Source: Oscillospiraceae bacterium
Lineage (GTDB): Bacteria > Bacillota > Clostridia > Oscillospirales > Acutalibacteraceae
DNA: 64,000 bases
NCBI GenBank assembly: GCA_910574935.1
Contig: CAJTCU010000003.1
Coordinates: 62,001 to 126,000 of the forward strand
Direction: 5' to 3'
Positions within the stretch are counted from its first letter, which is position 1, and every line of letters starts with the position of its first letter. The notes beneath the pieces are model-generated. The model was given only the letters and a program-made list of their open reading frames with translations. It ran no database searches and was not told the origin of the DNA. Positions 45,022 to 53,582 of the stretch are shown one piece after another. Position numbers and translations under genes: made by a program.

Positions 45022-46827
45022 ATGCTTTTTCGCAACCATTCCTACCGCACCCAGGTCTTTTTCTTTACGCTACTGCTGGCTTTGGTGCCTGTGTTTTCTT
45101 GCATGGTCATTATCTCCGTAAATTCTGTCAACGAGTTTAACCACAAGTACCAGGACGCTTTTAACCGCATCGCGGGCCAGACCAACCTTAGCATTGACCA
45201 GGCCCTTTCTGGACCCATCCGCCTTAGCGCTCTGCCCCTGGTAAACGACGACGTGCTGCGGATTATGAACACCAACTACAAAAAATATGGCGCTACGTCT
45301 AAATACGCCCTGGACACCACCATGATGAAAACCCAGATTGGCCAGGCAAACCTGCTGAACACGGATATTTCCAACGCGATTTTTATCAATAAATATGGGT
45401 ATTCTTTTACATACAGCAATGTGATGATTTCCGACAACCTTTCCAATATCGAACAGTGGGCCCAAAGTGCCCGAGACGCTGGGGTTCGCACCTGGGTGGG
45501 CCCTATACAAAAGTCTAACTTTAGCTCCTCTACCCAGCAGTGCATGCTGCCCATTGTCCGGCTGATGTGGGATGTGACCACCAATCAGGAGCTGGGCGTT
45601 ATGGGGGTCATCATCAACTTCGACATGGTGGACCAGATCTTGCAGACGTCTACTATTAGCAACAGCCATATCCTGCTTTTGGACCGAAACAACGATCTAT
45701 ACTATTCTTCCGATGAGAGACTGGGTGGCAACGCCACGCTGCTGCAAGCCCTACAAGAGGCCGGGCGGGAGGTATCTTCGGAAAATACCGAGCTGGTCAC
45801 CTCGGTGCGGGTGGGCTACGCCGAGTATATGGCATGCATCGTCTACAACCACACCACTGGCTGGAAGATTGTCCACTACCTGGACAAGTCCATCTTTTTC
45901 TGGGATAGTCTATTGAATCTAAGCTGGCTTTTGCCCATGTTCGTCATCCTGGTATTCTCTTGTTTCCTGCTCTCCACCTTGGTTTCCCGGCGGCTGACCA
46001 AAAACGTCCGCCAGCTGGTAGAACAGATTGACCAGTGCGAAAACAGCGCGGGCTGTACCCTACAGCCCCTAAAAAACGCCAGCTACGAGTTTACCCGCAT
46101 TGTGGAAAGTTATAACCGGCTGACCCAGCGGCTGGTGCACAGTATGCAGGATATGTACAGCAGCCAGCTCAACGAAAAACAGACCCGCCTGCAAATGCTG
46201 CAAGCCCAGATCAACCCTCACTTCCTTTACAACACCCTAAACCTAATGGCTTCTCTGGCCAATATCTACGATGCCCCCGAGATCCGCGTGGTGGCCATTA
46301 AAATGGCGGAGATTCTGCGCTATAACCTGAAGTCCGGCCCAGTGGTTACTCTGGAGGAAGAGGTGGCCCAGGTAGAGCGCTATTTCGCCATTCAGGCCAT
46401 CCGCTTCCCTGGCAAATATACCATGGAATGCGCCCTGCCCGCAGAACTGCGGCAAATACAGACCCCGGCCTTTATCCTTCAGCCCATTGTGGAAAACGCC
46501 GTCATTCACGGGCTTAGCGAACGGGAACGGGATGGGTATGTGATGATCAACTGCTTTGTAGAGTTTGACCGGCTGCACATCCTGGTGGCTGACAACGGCG
46601 TGGGCATGGCCCCCGAAACGCTGTCCGCGGTTCTTCATTCTTTGGAAAACGCTACCCAAGAGGCGCCCAGCTCCATTGGGCTCTCCAATGTAAACCAACG
46701 GATACAGGCCTATTGTGGCAGCGGCTACGGCCTACAGGTTACCAGCACCCAGAGCAAGGGCACCATGATAGAGCTCACCCTGCCCCTGTGCGAAAAGCTG
46801 AAGCCGCCTTTTCAGACCGGATGCTAG
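45022..46827 (+). CDS. Membrane sensor histidine kinase, YesM type (orphan)
   Basis: This 601-residue protein has two membrane helices (about 12-33 and 296-318) around a ~260-residue extracellular sensor domain. A HAMP-like segment, a His_kinase dimerisation region (MLQAQINPHFLYNTL; phospho-acceptor His about 400) and an HATPase domain (IVENAVIHGL, VADNGVGM) follow. YesM/LytS-type kinases usually pair with AraC-family regulators and sense sugars or cell-wall signals. No response regulator adjoins it, so it is an orphan here. It lies divergent from the sugar-catabolic cluster, a possible target by inference. Confidence 0.92.
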   Translation: MLFRNHSYRTQVFFFTLLLALVPVFSCMVIISVNSVNEFNHKYQDAFNRIAGQTNLSIDQALSGPIRLSALPLVNDDVLRIMNTNYKKYGATSKYALDTTMMKTQIGQANLLNTDISNAIFINKYGYSFTYSNVMISDNLSNIEQWAQSARDAGVRTWVGPIQKSNFSSSTQQCMLPIVRLMWDVTTNQELGVMGVIINFDMVDQILQTSTISNSHILLLDRNNDLYYSSDERLGGNATLLQALQEAGREVSSENTELVTSVRVGYAEYMACIVYNHTTGWKIVHYLDKSIFFWDSLLNLSWLLPMFVILVFSCFLLSTLVSRRLTKNVRQLVEQIDQCENSAGCTLQPLKNASYEFTRIVESYNRLTQRLVHSMQDMYSSQLNEKQTRLQMLQAQINPHFLYNTLNLMASLANIYDAPEIRVVAIKMAEILRYNLKSGPVVTLEEEVAQVERYFAIQAIRFPGKYTMECALPAELRQIQTPAFILQPIVENAVIHGLSERERDGYVMINCFVEFDRLHILVADNGVGMAPETLSAVLHSLENATQEAPSSIGLSNVNQRIQAYCGSGYGLQVTSTQSKGTMIELTLPLCEKLKPPFQTGC

Positions 46828-46862
46828 GCAGCCAGTAAACTTTTTCGGCCCATATCCAATTA

Positions 46863-47030
46863 GCCCCTGCTTGAAACGCCGAAAACGCCGTTTTTTGCCT
46901 ATAAGCGGCCCCTTTCCGCATCAAAATTCCTCGTAAATCGGAAGATATAACTTGTGGATTTTTCCTTGCAATGGACCCTCTTCTGGGCAAAAGTCTGTCT
47001 TTTCATCTATTTTCAAACACGGCCTAAACG
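46863..47030. repeat. Family B element, diverged copy
   Basis: TAGCCCCTGCTTGAAA... and ...TTTTCAAACACGGCCTA are its ends. The first ~110 bases align with the partial element at 63890-64000, sharing GCGGCCCCTTTCCGCATCAAAA-like, AATCGGAAGA and TTTTTCCTTG.AATGGAC blocks. No coding capacity was seen. Confidence 0.65.
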
Positions 47031-47039
47031 ATAAGCGCT

Positions 47040-47212
47040 TCTTGCCCGCCCCATACCGGCAACCAAGGGGGAGCGAAAGTGATAGAACCCCTTATCGCGT
47101 GTCCGTTACAGCAGATAGAGCCGCCATTTATAGTAAGCCGGCGGCTCCACGGCCGGCGCAAAAGCCAAAAAAGGCCCCCCGGAGAATGTCGCCTCTTCGG
47201 GGGGCCGCTTTG
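47040..47212 (+). pseudogene. Decayed second copy of the small-peptide module with terminator
   Basis: CTTGCCCGCCC.ATAC.GGCAA, a purine-rich ribosome-site-like block, a VSVTADRAAIYSKP-like frame (compare LSVAASVAASYISR at 44.7 kb) and a hairpin GGCCCCCCGGAG...CGGGGGGCC (47173-47206) then CTTTGTGAGAA match the 44.6-44.86 kb module in order. Frameshifts have destroyed the peptide. The next element, family A, begins at 47238. Confidence 0.55.
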
Positions 47213-47237
47213 TGAGAAACATAGAACATTATAAACT

Positions 47238-47416
47238 TTAAGGCAACCCCGCACCATTCGCGGGTGGCGCCTTAAGCACCGTCTTGCTTGCACATTTTCC
47301 GTGATAGCGCACAGCTTTCGCTTCCCAATCGTAAGATTGACGGCGCTCAATCTGTACACTCGGACGAAAAATCTGACTGCCCAATACGGTACTTAGAATT
47401 GTGCGGTATTGCCTTA
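47238..47416. repeat. Miniature inverted-repeat element, family A, copy 2
   Basis: ~179 bases with TTAAGGCAACCCCGCACC and GGTATTGCCTTAAG ends, same orientation as copy 1 at 3537. The central GCTTGCACATTTTCCGTGAT and GACGAAAAATCTGACTGCCC segments are almost identical to copy 1. Confidence 0.8.
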
Positions 47417-47484
47417 AGTTTATTTTAGCACCAGCGCAGTATGCCGCGCGGAGAATGGCAAAAGAGAAGTCTTGAACCCTTTAT

Positions 47485-48567
47485 CTATCCTTCAATGCCC
47501 TGGTACTCCATAGCCACTGCGGCCCACAGCACCGCGGCCACGGCCTCTTTGGCGTTTACGTTCTTGGTATAGTGAATGTAATGGTCATAAGAGACCTGTA
47601 CGCCCAGGCCGTCGCAGGCATCATAGATGTTCATGTTGCCCTCCAGGTCCAAAAGGCACTTGGTTTTGATGCCCTCAAAGCCCTTGCGAATCACCTCGTC
47701 GTACTCGCCGCCCACCAGGCCCAGCAGCGCCGCTTTGCGGAAGGTGTACAGGAACATGGCGCTGCCCGAGGTATCGTGCCAGTTGCCCGGGGTGCGGGTT
47801 CTATCTACCACCTGGAACCACAGGCCGCTGGCCTGGTCCTGCACCTTTTTCAAAGAGGCCAGCAGCTTTTGCAGCTGGGCCAGTACCGAATCATACCCAG
47901 GGGTCTCCTTGGGCATCAGGTCCAGCACCTCTGCCAGCACCATGGCATACCAGCCCAGGCCCTCGCACCAGATCTCCTGGGCCTTGCCGTCCACCCGGCT
48001 GGCCCAGGGGGTCTCGGGGTTCTCGCTGAAGCCGTGGTACAAAAGGCCGCTGTTGTCCTTCTCGCACCGGGCGAACACAATGTTCAGCTGCTTCACCGTC
48101 TCGGCAAAGCAGTATTCGCGGTCCCCCACAAAGGCCCCGTAGCGCGTGAGGAACATCAGGCCCATAAACAGGCCGTCCACCCACATCTCGCCAGGCAGAT
48201 GACGTCCATGCCAAAAACCCCCGTCGCTGTTGCGGGGATAATCATCAAAGGCCGCCCGCACCCGGTCGCAGGCCTTCTTATACTTTTCTTCTTTGGTCTG
48301 CCGGTAGGCCCAAACCAGCACCGAGCCTGCCATAATATCGTCCAGGCTGCACCCGGAAAAGCCGGAAATGGCCCCGTCCGGCGATACGTGCTCTTCGCAG
48401 TAGCGCATCACATAGTCCCAGTAGGCCTTGGTCCCGGTCTTTTCGTACAGCCGGATAAAGCCCCACAGCAAAAAGCCCTGGGGATAGGACCAAGAGCAAT
48501 AGGGGTAGCTGTCCGGGTCTGGGAAGCGGCGCATGAGGGTCTCGGCCAAAGTTACAGAATAGTTCAT
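47485..48567 (-). CDS. Glycoside hydrolase family 88/105 (unsaturated glucuronyl/galacturonyl hydrolase)
   Basis: This 360-residue protein without a signal peptide is therefore cytoplasmic. It has the (alpha/alpha)6-barrel pattern of YteR/UGL enzymes: SWSYPQGFLLWGF, GCSLDDIMAGSVLVW, GEMWVDGLFMGLMFL (catalytic-type Asp), WCEGLGWYAMVLAEVLDLMP and NWHDTSGSAMF. These release 4,5-unsaturated uronic acids from polysaccharide-lyase products. AAGGAGG precedes the ATG. It is 12 bases after the aldo/keto reductase gene, so they are co-transcribed. Confidence 0.88.
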   Translation of the reverse strand: MNYSVTLAETLMRRFPDPDSYPYCSWSYPQGFLLWGFIRLYEKTGTKAYWDYVMRYCEEHVSPDGAISGFSGCSLDDIMAGSVLVWAYRQTKEEKYKKACDRVRAAFDDYPRNSDGGFWHGRHLPGEMWVDGLFMGLMFLTRYGAFVGDREYCFAETVKQLNIVFARCEKDNSGLLYHGFSENPETPWASRVDGKAQEIWCEGLGWYAMVLAEVLDLMPKETPGYDSVLAQLQKLLASLKKVQDQASGLWFQVVDRTRTPGNWHDTSGSAMFLYTFRKAALLGLVGGEYDEVIRKGFEGIKTKCLLDLEGNMNIYDACDGLGVQVSYDHYIHYTKNVNAKEAVAAVLWAAVAMEYQGIEG

Positions 48568-48579
48568 CTTGTCTCCTCC

Positions 48580-49569
48580 TTATTCCGCCAGAATGCGGTC
48601 AATCTCGGCCAGTTCGTCCGAGGTAAAGTCCGTGCGCTCCATCATCTTCACGTTTTCCTCAATCTGGGAGAGCCGGCTGGCCCCAATGAGAATGGAGGCC
48701 ACGGGCTTTATGCGCATACACCAGGCAATGGCCATCTGGGAGAGGCTTTGTCCCCGGTTCTTGGCCATCTCGTTGAGTTTCTTGGCCTTTTCCACCTTTT
48801 CGGGGGTAACGGCGTCCGGGTTTAGGAACACGCTGGCGCTGGCCGCCCGGGAGTCGGCGGGAATGCCGTCAAAATACTTGGTGGTCAAAAGCCCCTGGGC
48901 CAGGCACATAAAGGCAATGGCCCCGATGCCGTTTTCTTCCAGCACGTCGAAGAGGCCCTCTTCCGCCGTGCGGTTAAACATGGAGTAGGGCACCTGGTGG
49001 ATCAGGCAGTGCAGCCCGGCCCGGTCAAACTCTTTGGCCACCTGCGCGGTCTGCTCCGCGCTGTAATTAGAGATGCCCACGTACAAGGCCTTGCCTTGCC
49101 GCACAATGAGCTTCAGGGCGTCTATAGTCTCCTCCAGGGGGGTGTTGGGGTCGGGGCGGTGGTGGTAGAACAGGTCCACATAGTCTACGCCGATGCGCCG
49201 CAGGCTCTGGTCCAGGGAAGAGACCAGCTGCTTTTTAGAGCCCCACTCGCCGTAGGGGCCGTCCCACATCAGGTAACCGGCCTTGGTGGAGATAAACAGC
49301 TCGTCCCGGTAGCCCTTCAGCTCTTTGTGAAGGATTTTGCCAAACATCTCCTCCGCCGAGCCCGGAGGGGGGCCATAGTTGTTGGCAATGTCAAAGTGGG
49401 TGATGCCCAGATCAAAGGCGCCCAAGACCATCTCCTTGCAGGAGTCGTAGGTTTTGGCCTCGCCAAAGTTGTGCCAAAGGCCCAGAGAGATCTCGGGCAG
49501 CAGGACGCCGCTTTTTCCCACGCGGTTGTAGCGCATGGCGTCATAACGTTTTGAATTAGGTTGATCCAT
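48580..49569 (-). CDS. Aldo/keto reductase (YghZ-like)
   Basis: This 329-residue NADPH-dependent reductase of the AKR superfamily has the active site DIANNYGP (Asp/Tyr), ISTKAGY (Lys) and LFYHHRPDPNTP (His), plus a C-terminal cofactor site around SILIGASRLSQIEENV. The YghZ group reduces L-glyceraldehyde-3-P and similar aldehydes. AAAGGAG precedes the ATG. It is the gene before the GH88/105 gene. Confidence 0.92.
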   Translation of the reverse strand: MDQPNSKRYDAMRYNRVGKSGVLLPEISLGLWHNFGEAKTYDSCKEMVLGAFDLGITHFDIANNYGPPPGSAEEMFGKILHKELKGYRDELFISTKAGYLMWDGPYGEWGSKKQLVSSLDQSLRRIGVDYVDLFYHHRPDPNTPLEETIDALKLIVRQGKALYVGISNYSAEQTAQVAKEFDRAGLHCLIHQVPYSMFNRTAEEGLFDVLEENGIGAIAFMCLAQGLLTTKYFDGIPADSRAASASVFLNPDAVTPEKVEKAKKLNEMAKNRGQSLSQMAIAWCMRIKPVASILIGASRLSQIEENVKMMERTDFTSDELAEIDRILAE

Positions 49570-49629
49570 AAAGTTTCTCCTTTGTTAAAAATAGTAGAGG
49601 TTAAAAAAGACCGCCAGTGAGAGCGCGGT

Positions 49630-50150
49630 GAAGGGGCGTTAGGCCCCTTCCGATGGGGTGTGGGGGCGAGAAGCCCCCACGACCTTTCCCTTAAACCTAA
49701 GAAGCGCATTGCGGGGAGGGGGCCCCGCGCCGCGGGGGAGGGGTGCTTGCAAGAAAAAGCACCCCTCCGGCCCACCACCGCGTCTGCCACTGTAAGCAAG
49801 AGTCCCCGCAAAGGGCCCCCGGCCGCGCCAGCTTTCCTCCGTGCAAGCGGGTGCGGCCGGGCCAAAATCAACAGAAAAAATTTCATGCCGATAAGGGCAA
49901 GGGCCCACCGTGGCAGACGGCTTCTAGCGGGCCGCTGTTCCGGCTTTGCCGGAAGGCGCTGCTTTGCGGGGCGGCGCGTGCCTGGTGCTCCCGCTTTATC
50001 TTGTGGGTGGGGGTACACCGGTGGACCCTTTTTTTGTTTGCGCCGCCCTGTTTAAGGGATTAAGGTCGCCTCCGGCGGCCAGGGCTCCTCGCCCTGGACC
50101 CCGCCAGGAGAGCAAGCTCCCCTGGACCCCCTCTTTTCCCTCTGGCCAGC
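49630..50150. repeat. Large intergenic repeat, family L, full copy
   Basis: A ~0.5 kb GC-rich block between two minus-strand genes. Ordered landmarks shared with 54620-55200 are CTTGCAAGAAAAA, TAAGGGCAAGGGCCC, GCGGGCCGCTGTT-type, CCTCCGGCGGC, and CCCTGGACCCC after a short hairpin. The left part holds GGGGTGCTT/AAGCACCCC hairpins. No protein frame is shared between the copies. Confidence 0.75.
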
Positions 50151-50158
50151 TTTGCCGC

Positions 50159-50836
50159 TTACTGGAAGCGTTCGCGGTACTCCGCCAGGATCTTTAGGGA
50201 GCTACTGGTGCCAATACGCTGGGCCCCCGCCTCAATCATGGCCAGGCAGGCGTCCAGGTCCCGGATGCCCCCCGCGGCCTTTACCTTTACCTTCTCGCCC
50301 ACCGTCTCCTTCATCAGCCGCACATCCTCTACCGTGGCCCCGCCGGTGCCAAAGCCCGTAGAGGTCTTGATAAAGTCCGGCTCCACCTCTTTTGCTATCA
50401 GCGCGGCGGCCTTGATCTCCTCTTTGGTCAGGTAGCAGTTCTCAAAAATCACCTTGCTTAGCACCCCGTGCTTTCGGCACACGGCCACCATGCGCTCCAT
50501 CTCATCCTGGATGTACGCCAGGTTCCCCTGCTTCAGCTGGCCCACATTCAGCACGTAGTCAATCTCGTCCGCGCCGTTCTCCATGGCGTTCTCAGTCTCG
50601 AACACCTTAGTCTCAATGGTGGTCTGCCCCAGAGGGAAGGAGATGGCCGCCCCCACATGGACCCCGCTGCCCGCCAGCAGCTTTTTGCACAGGGCCACTG
50701 GCGCCGAGTTGATGGCCACCATGGCAAAGTGGTTTTCCGCTGCCTCGGCGCAGAGGGTCTCAAAGTCCTTGTCTGTGGCAAAGGCCTTTAGGTTGGTGTG
50801 GTCGAACATGCCGGCCAGTTCTTTTGCTGAGATCAT
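50159..50836 (-). CDS. deoC: Deoxyribose-phosphate aldolase
   Basis: This 225-residue class I aldolase splits 2-deoxyribose-5-P to acetaldehyde and glyceraldehyde-3-P. Motifs are DHTNLKAFAT, DYVLNVGQLKQG (Asp), FIKTSTGFGTGGATVEDV (Schiff-base Lys) and VKAAGGIRDLD (Lys). The start at 50836 has AAGGAG 7 bases upstream; the other ATG (50842) is 1 base away and unlikely. It is 12 bases after the Fe-alcohol dehydrogenase gene, which could reduce the acetaldehyde. Confidence 0.96.
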   Translation of the reverse strand: MISAKELAGMFDHTNLKAFATDKDFETLCAEAAENHFAMVAINSAPVALCKKLLAGSGVHVGAAISFPLGQTTIETKVFETENAMENGADEIDYVLNVGQLKQGNLAYIQDEMERMVAVCRKHGVLSKVIFENCYLTKEEIKAAALIAKEVEPDFIKTSTGFGTGGATVEDVRLMKETVGEKVKVKAAGGIRDLDACLAMIEAGAQRIGTSSSLKILAEYRERFQ

Positions 50837-50848
50837 TCTCATTCTCCT

Positions 50849-52015
50849 TTACTCCGCTAGTTTTAGTATGGACATCACGTCCTGGTATTCCATCTTCTTA
50901 AAACCGCCAAACGCGCCCCGGTCACAGGCCTTTTTGGCCAGCTGGTCAAAGTCCTGGCTGCCAATACCCGCCTCGCTCAGCCGCACAGGCAGGTCCAGCG
51001 AGCGGAAGAAGGCCTCCAGCCGGGCAATGCCCTCTAGGGCGACGGCCTCCTGGCTCTCAAAGGACAGGTCCACGTCCAGCACCCGCACCGCAAACTGCAC
51101 AAAGCGGCCCAGGTTGATTTTGTACACATATTTCATCCAGGCCGGGAAAATAATGGCCAACCCCGTGCCGTGGGAGATACCGTACTGGGCGGAGAGCTCG
51201 TGCTCGATGTTGTGAGAGGCCCAGTCCTGCTGCCGCCCGGTGCCTAGCAGCCCGCAGTGGGCAATGGTGCCGCCCCACATCAGCTCGGACCAAGCGTTTA
51301 CGTCCTGGGGGGCCTTTTTCACCTGGACCGCCGAGAGCATCACCGAGCGCATGGTGCTTTCGCACAGCCGGTCGATGAGGTCCGTGCCCGGGGTGTTGGT
51401 AAAGTAGCGCTCCATCACATGGGCCAGAATATCCGCCGATCCGGCAGATATCTGGTTTTGGGGCACAGTGCGGCACAGCGCCGGGTTCAGGATGGCGAAC
51501 TGGGGCATCAGCAGGTTGCTGCCGTAGTCCCGCTTAAAGTTGCCGTCCTCGTTGGTAATCACGCTGCCTCCCCCGGTCTCGCTGCCCGCCGCCGGAATGG
51601 TAAGCACCACGCCGATGGGCAGCGAACGCTCCGCCTCCGCCCGGCGAAGGTAGAAGTCCCACACGTCCCCGTCATAGAACATGCCCGCCGAAATGGCCTT
51701 GGCCGAATCGATGACGCTGCCCCCGCCCACGGCCAGGATGTAGTCCACGTTTTCTTCCCGGCACAGGGCAATGCCCTTGCGCGCCAGACTGACCCGGGGG
51801 TTGGGCTGCACACCGCCCAGCTCCACAAAGGAGAGGCCGGCGTCTTGCAGCGAACGGCACACGTCCTCGTACAGCCCGCTGCGTTTAATGCTTCCGCCGC
51901 CATAGTGGAACAGCACCCGCCTGCCGCCCCGGGCCTTTATCTGCTCTCCTACCTCCTGGTGGCGGCCCTGTCCAAAGATGATTTCTGTTGGGTTATAATA
52001 ATTAAAGTCAATCAA
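50849..52015 (-). CDS. Iron-dependent alcohol dehydrogenase (BdhA-like)
   Basis: This 388-residue group III dehydrogenase of the NAD(P)H-dependent butanol dehydrogenase type has GGGSVIDSAKAISAG (cofactor), PAAGSETGGGSVI, and metal ligands in DILAHVMERYF, HNIEHELSAQYG and SHGTGLAIIF. The TTG start at 52015 overlaps the kinase stop (TTGA) with GGGAGG 9 bases upstream; the earlier ATG (52045) lacks a ribosome site. It probably reduces acetaldehyde from DeoC to ethanol, by inference from position. Confidence 0.88.
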   Translation of the reverse strand: MIDFNYYNPTEIIFGQGRHQEVGEQIKARGGRRVLFHYGGGSIKRSGLYEDVCRSLQDAGLSFVELGGVQPNPRVSLARKGIALCREENVDYILAVGGGSVIDSAKAISAGMFYDGDVWDFYLRRAEAERSLPIGVVLTIPAAGSETGGGSVITNEDGNFKRDYGSNLLMPQFAILNPALCRTVPQNQISAGSADILAHVMERYFTNTPGTDLIDRLCESTMRSVMLSAVQVKKAPQDVNAWSELMWGGTIAHCGLLGTGRQQDWASHNIEHELSAQYGISHGTGLAIIFPAWMKYVYKINLGRFVQFAVRVLDVDLSFESQEAVALEGIARLEAFFRSLDLPVRLSEAGIGSQDFDQLAKKACDRGAFGGFKKMEYQDVMSILKLAE

Positions 52016-53571
52016 GGCTGGCTTCCTCCCTGTTGTTTGCTCCATGTATTCAAGCTCTTGTAAACCGGGCGCAGGGCCTGGTAGGCCTGGTTGAAAATTT
52101 CGTAAAGCGCCTCATAGGCGGCCTGGTTTTCCTCTCGGGGCAGCAGGCGGCTTTCGCCGGGATTGAACTGGTCCATCACGGAATAGTCCGGGAACATCCC
52201 CACCCCCACGCCGCAGCACACCGCCGCGCCCAAAGAGGTGGCCTCCTCCAGGTACCGGGGGACCACCAGGGGCTTTTGCCAAATATCCGCCAAAATCTGG
52301 GCCCATACCTTCCCCTTGGCCCCGCCGCCGATGAGGGCCACTTCCTCAATAGACGGGACCTCTTCCGAGCGGTCAAAAATATTCAGAATGACCTTCAGGT
52401 TATACCCCACGCCCTCCAGCACCGCCCGGGCGGCCTCTGCCCGGCCGTTCCCGGCCCGGAAGCCCAGAAAGGTTCCGCTGGCGTCAAAGTCCCACCGGGG
52501 AGAGCGCTCGCCCAGCAGATAGGGCAAGTACAGCATGCCCCCAGCCCCGGGGGCCACGGACTCTACCATCTGGTCAATCAGCTGGTAAGCGCTGCCGCCG
52601 GACTCTTTGGCTTTTCGCAGCTCCTCCCCACAGAAGGCATTGCGGAACCATTGCAGCGAGAGGCCCGCCGCCTGCATGGTGCCGCAGGGGGTGTACAGGG
52701 CGGGGTCCAGGTGCACCCAGTTAAAGGTGCGCATGTCCGGGTCGAACACAGGCGCGGCCCCGGCCATAGAGATCCAGGAGGAGGAGCCCAGCACGCAGTA
52801 GGTGCGGCCCTCCTTTACCACCCCCGCGCCCACGCAGGCACAAGAGCCGTCGCCGCCCCCCAGCACCACCGGCAGGCCCTCTGGCAGGCCGGTCTGCCGG
52901 GCGGCCTCTGGGGTGACGCGGCCTACCACGTCCGCCGAGGCGTGCAGCTCCGGCAGCAGGTCCCGCCGCAGGCCAAAGGCCTCCGCCAGCTCCCCCGACC
53001 ACTGCTTTTTCTTCAAGTCAAAGAGGTTGGTGCCTGAGGCGTCGCTATAATCCGTAACAAACTTGCCTGTCAGCCTTTGGACCATGTAGTCCTTGGCGTT
53101 CAGCATCTTGTATGCTTTCCCATAGATTTCCGGTTGATGGTTCTTTACCCAGAGGAGCTTTGCCGCCCCATAAGAGGCGCTAAGCCGGTGGCCGGTAACG
53201 CGGTAGCCCCGCTGGGCCCCGGCGGCCGCCTGCATGGCGCGCTCTTCTTCAGTGGCACGGGTGTCCGCCCAAATCAGCGCCCGACGCAGGGCCGCGCCCT
53301 CCTGGTCCACTAGGACGCAGCCCATCATCTGCCCGCTAAAGCTGACCCCGGCCAGGTCCCGGGGGGCCACGCCGGCCTGGTCCAGCAGGGCCCGGGTGGC
53401 GGTACAAACGGCGTTCCACCAGTCCTCAGGCTCCTGCTCGGCCCAGCCGGTATGGGGGTAATACGTGGGGTATTCCGCCAGACAAGAGGCGCAAAGCCGC
53501 CCCTGCCGGTCATAGAGGGTGGCCTTGTTGCCGCTGGTGCCCAAGTCGTGTGCCAAAAGATACTCTGCCAT
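52012..53571 (-). CDS. FGGY-family carbohydrate kinase (xylulokinase-like)
   Basis: This 519-residue sugar kinase has the N-terminal AHDLGTSGNKATLYD, GVSFSGQMMG, LIWADTRA, DYSDASGTNLFD, GGGDGSCACVGAG and GGGAKGKVWAQILAD motifs. FGGY kinases phosphorylate pentuloses, polyols or related sugars; the exact substrate cannot be read from sequence. It is coupled to the Fe-dehydrogenase by TTGA overlap and sits 11 bases after the SMP-30-like gene. Confidence 0.87.
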   Translation of the reverse strand: MAEYLLAHDLGTSGNKATLYDRQGRLCASCLAEYPTYYPHTGWAEQEPEDWWNAVCTATRALLDQAGVAPRDLAGVSFSGQMMGCVLVDQEGAALRRALIWADTRATEEERAMQAAAGAQRGYRVTGHRLSASYGAAKLLWVKNHQPEIYGKAYKMLNAKDYMVQRLTGKFVTDYSDASGTNLFDLKKKQWSGELAEAFGLRRDLLPELHASADVVGRVTPEAARQTGLPEGLPVVLGGGDGSCACVGAGVVKEGRTYCVLGSSSWISMAGAAPVFDPDMRTFNWVHLDPALYTPCGTMQAAGLSLQWFRNAFCGEELRKAKESGGSAYQLIDQMVESVAPGAGGMLYLPYLLGERSPRWDFDASGTFLGFRAGNGRAEAARAVLEGVGYNLKVILNIFDRSEEVPSIEEVALIGGGAKGKVWAQILADIWQKPLVVPRYLEEATSLGAAVCCGVGVGMFPDYSVMDQFNPGESRLLPREENQAAYEALYEIFNQAYQALRPVYKSLNTWSKQQGGSQP

Positions 53572-53582
53572 AGCCGCCCCCG

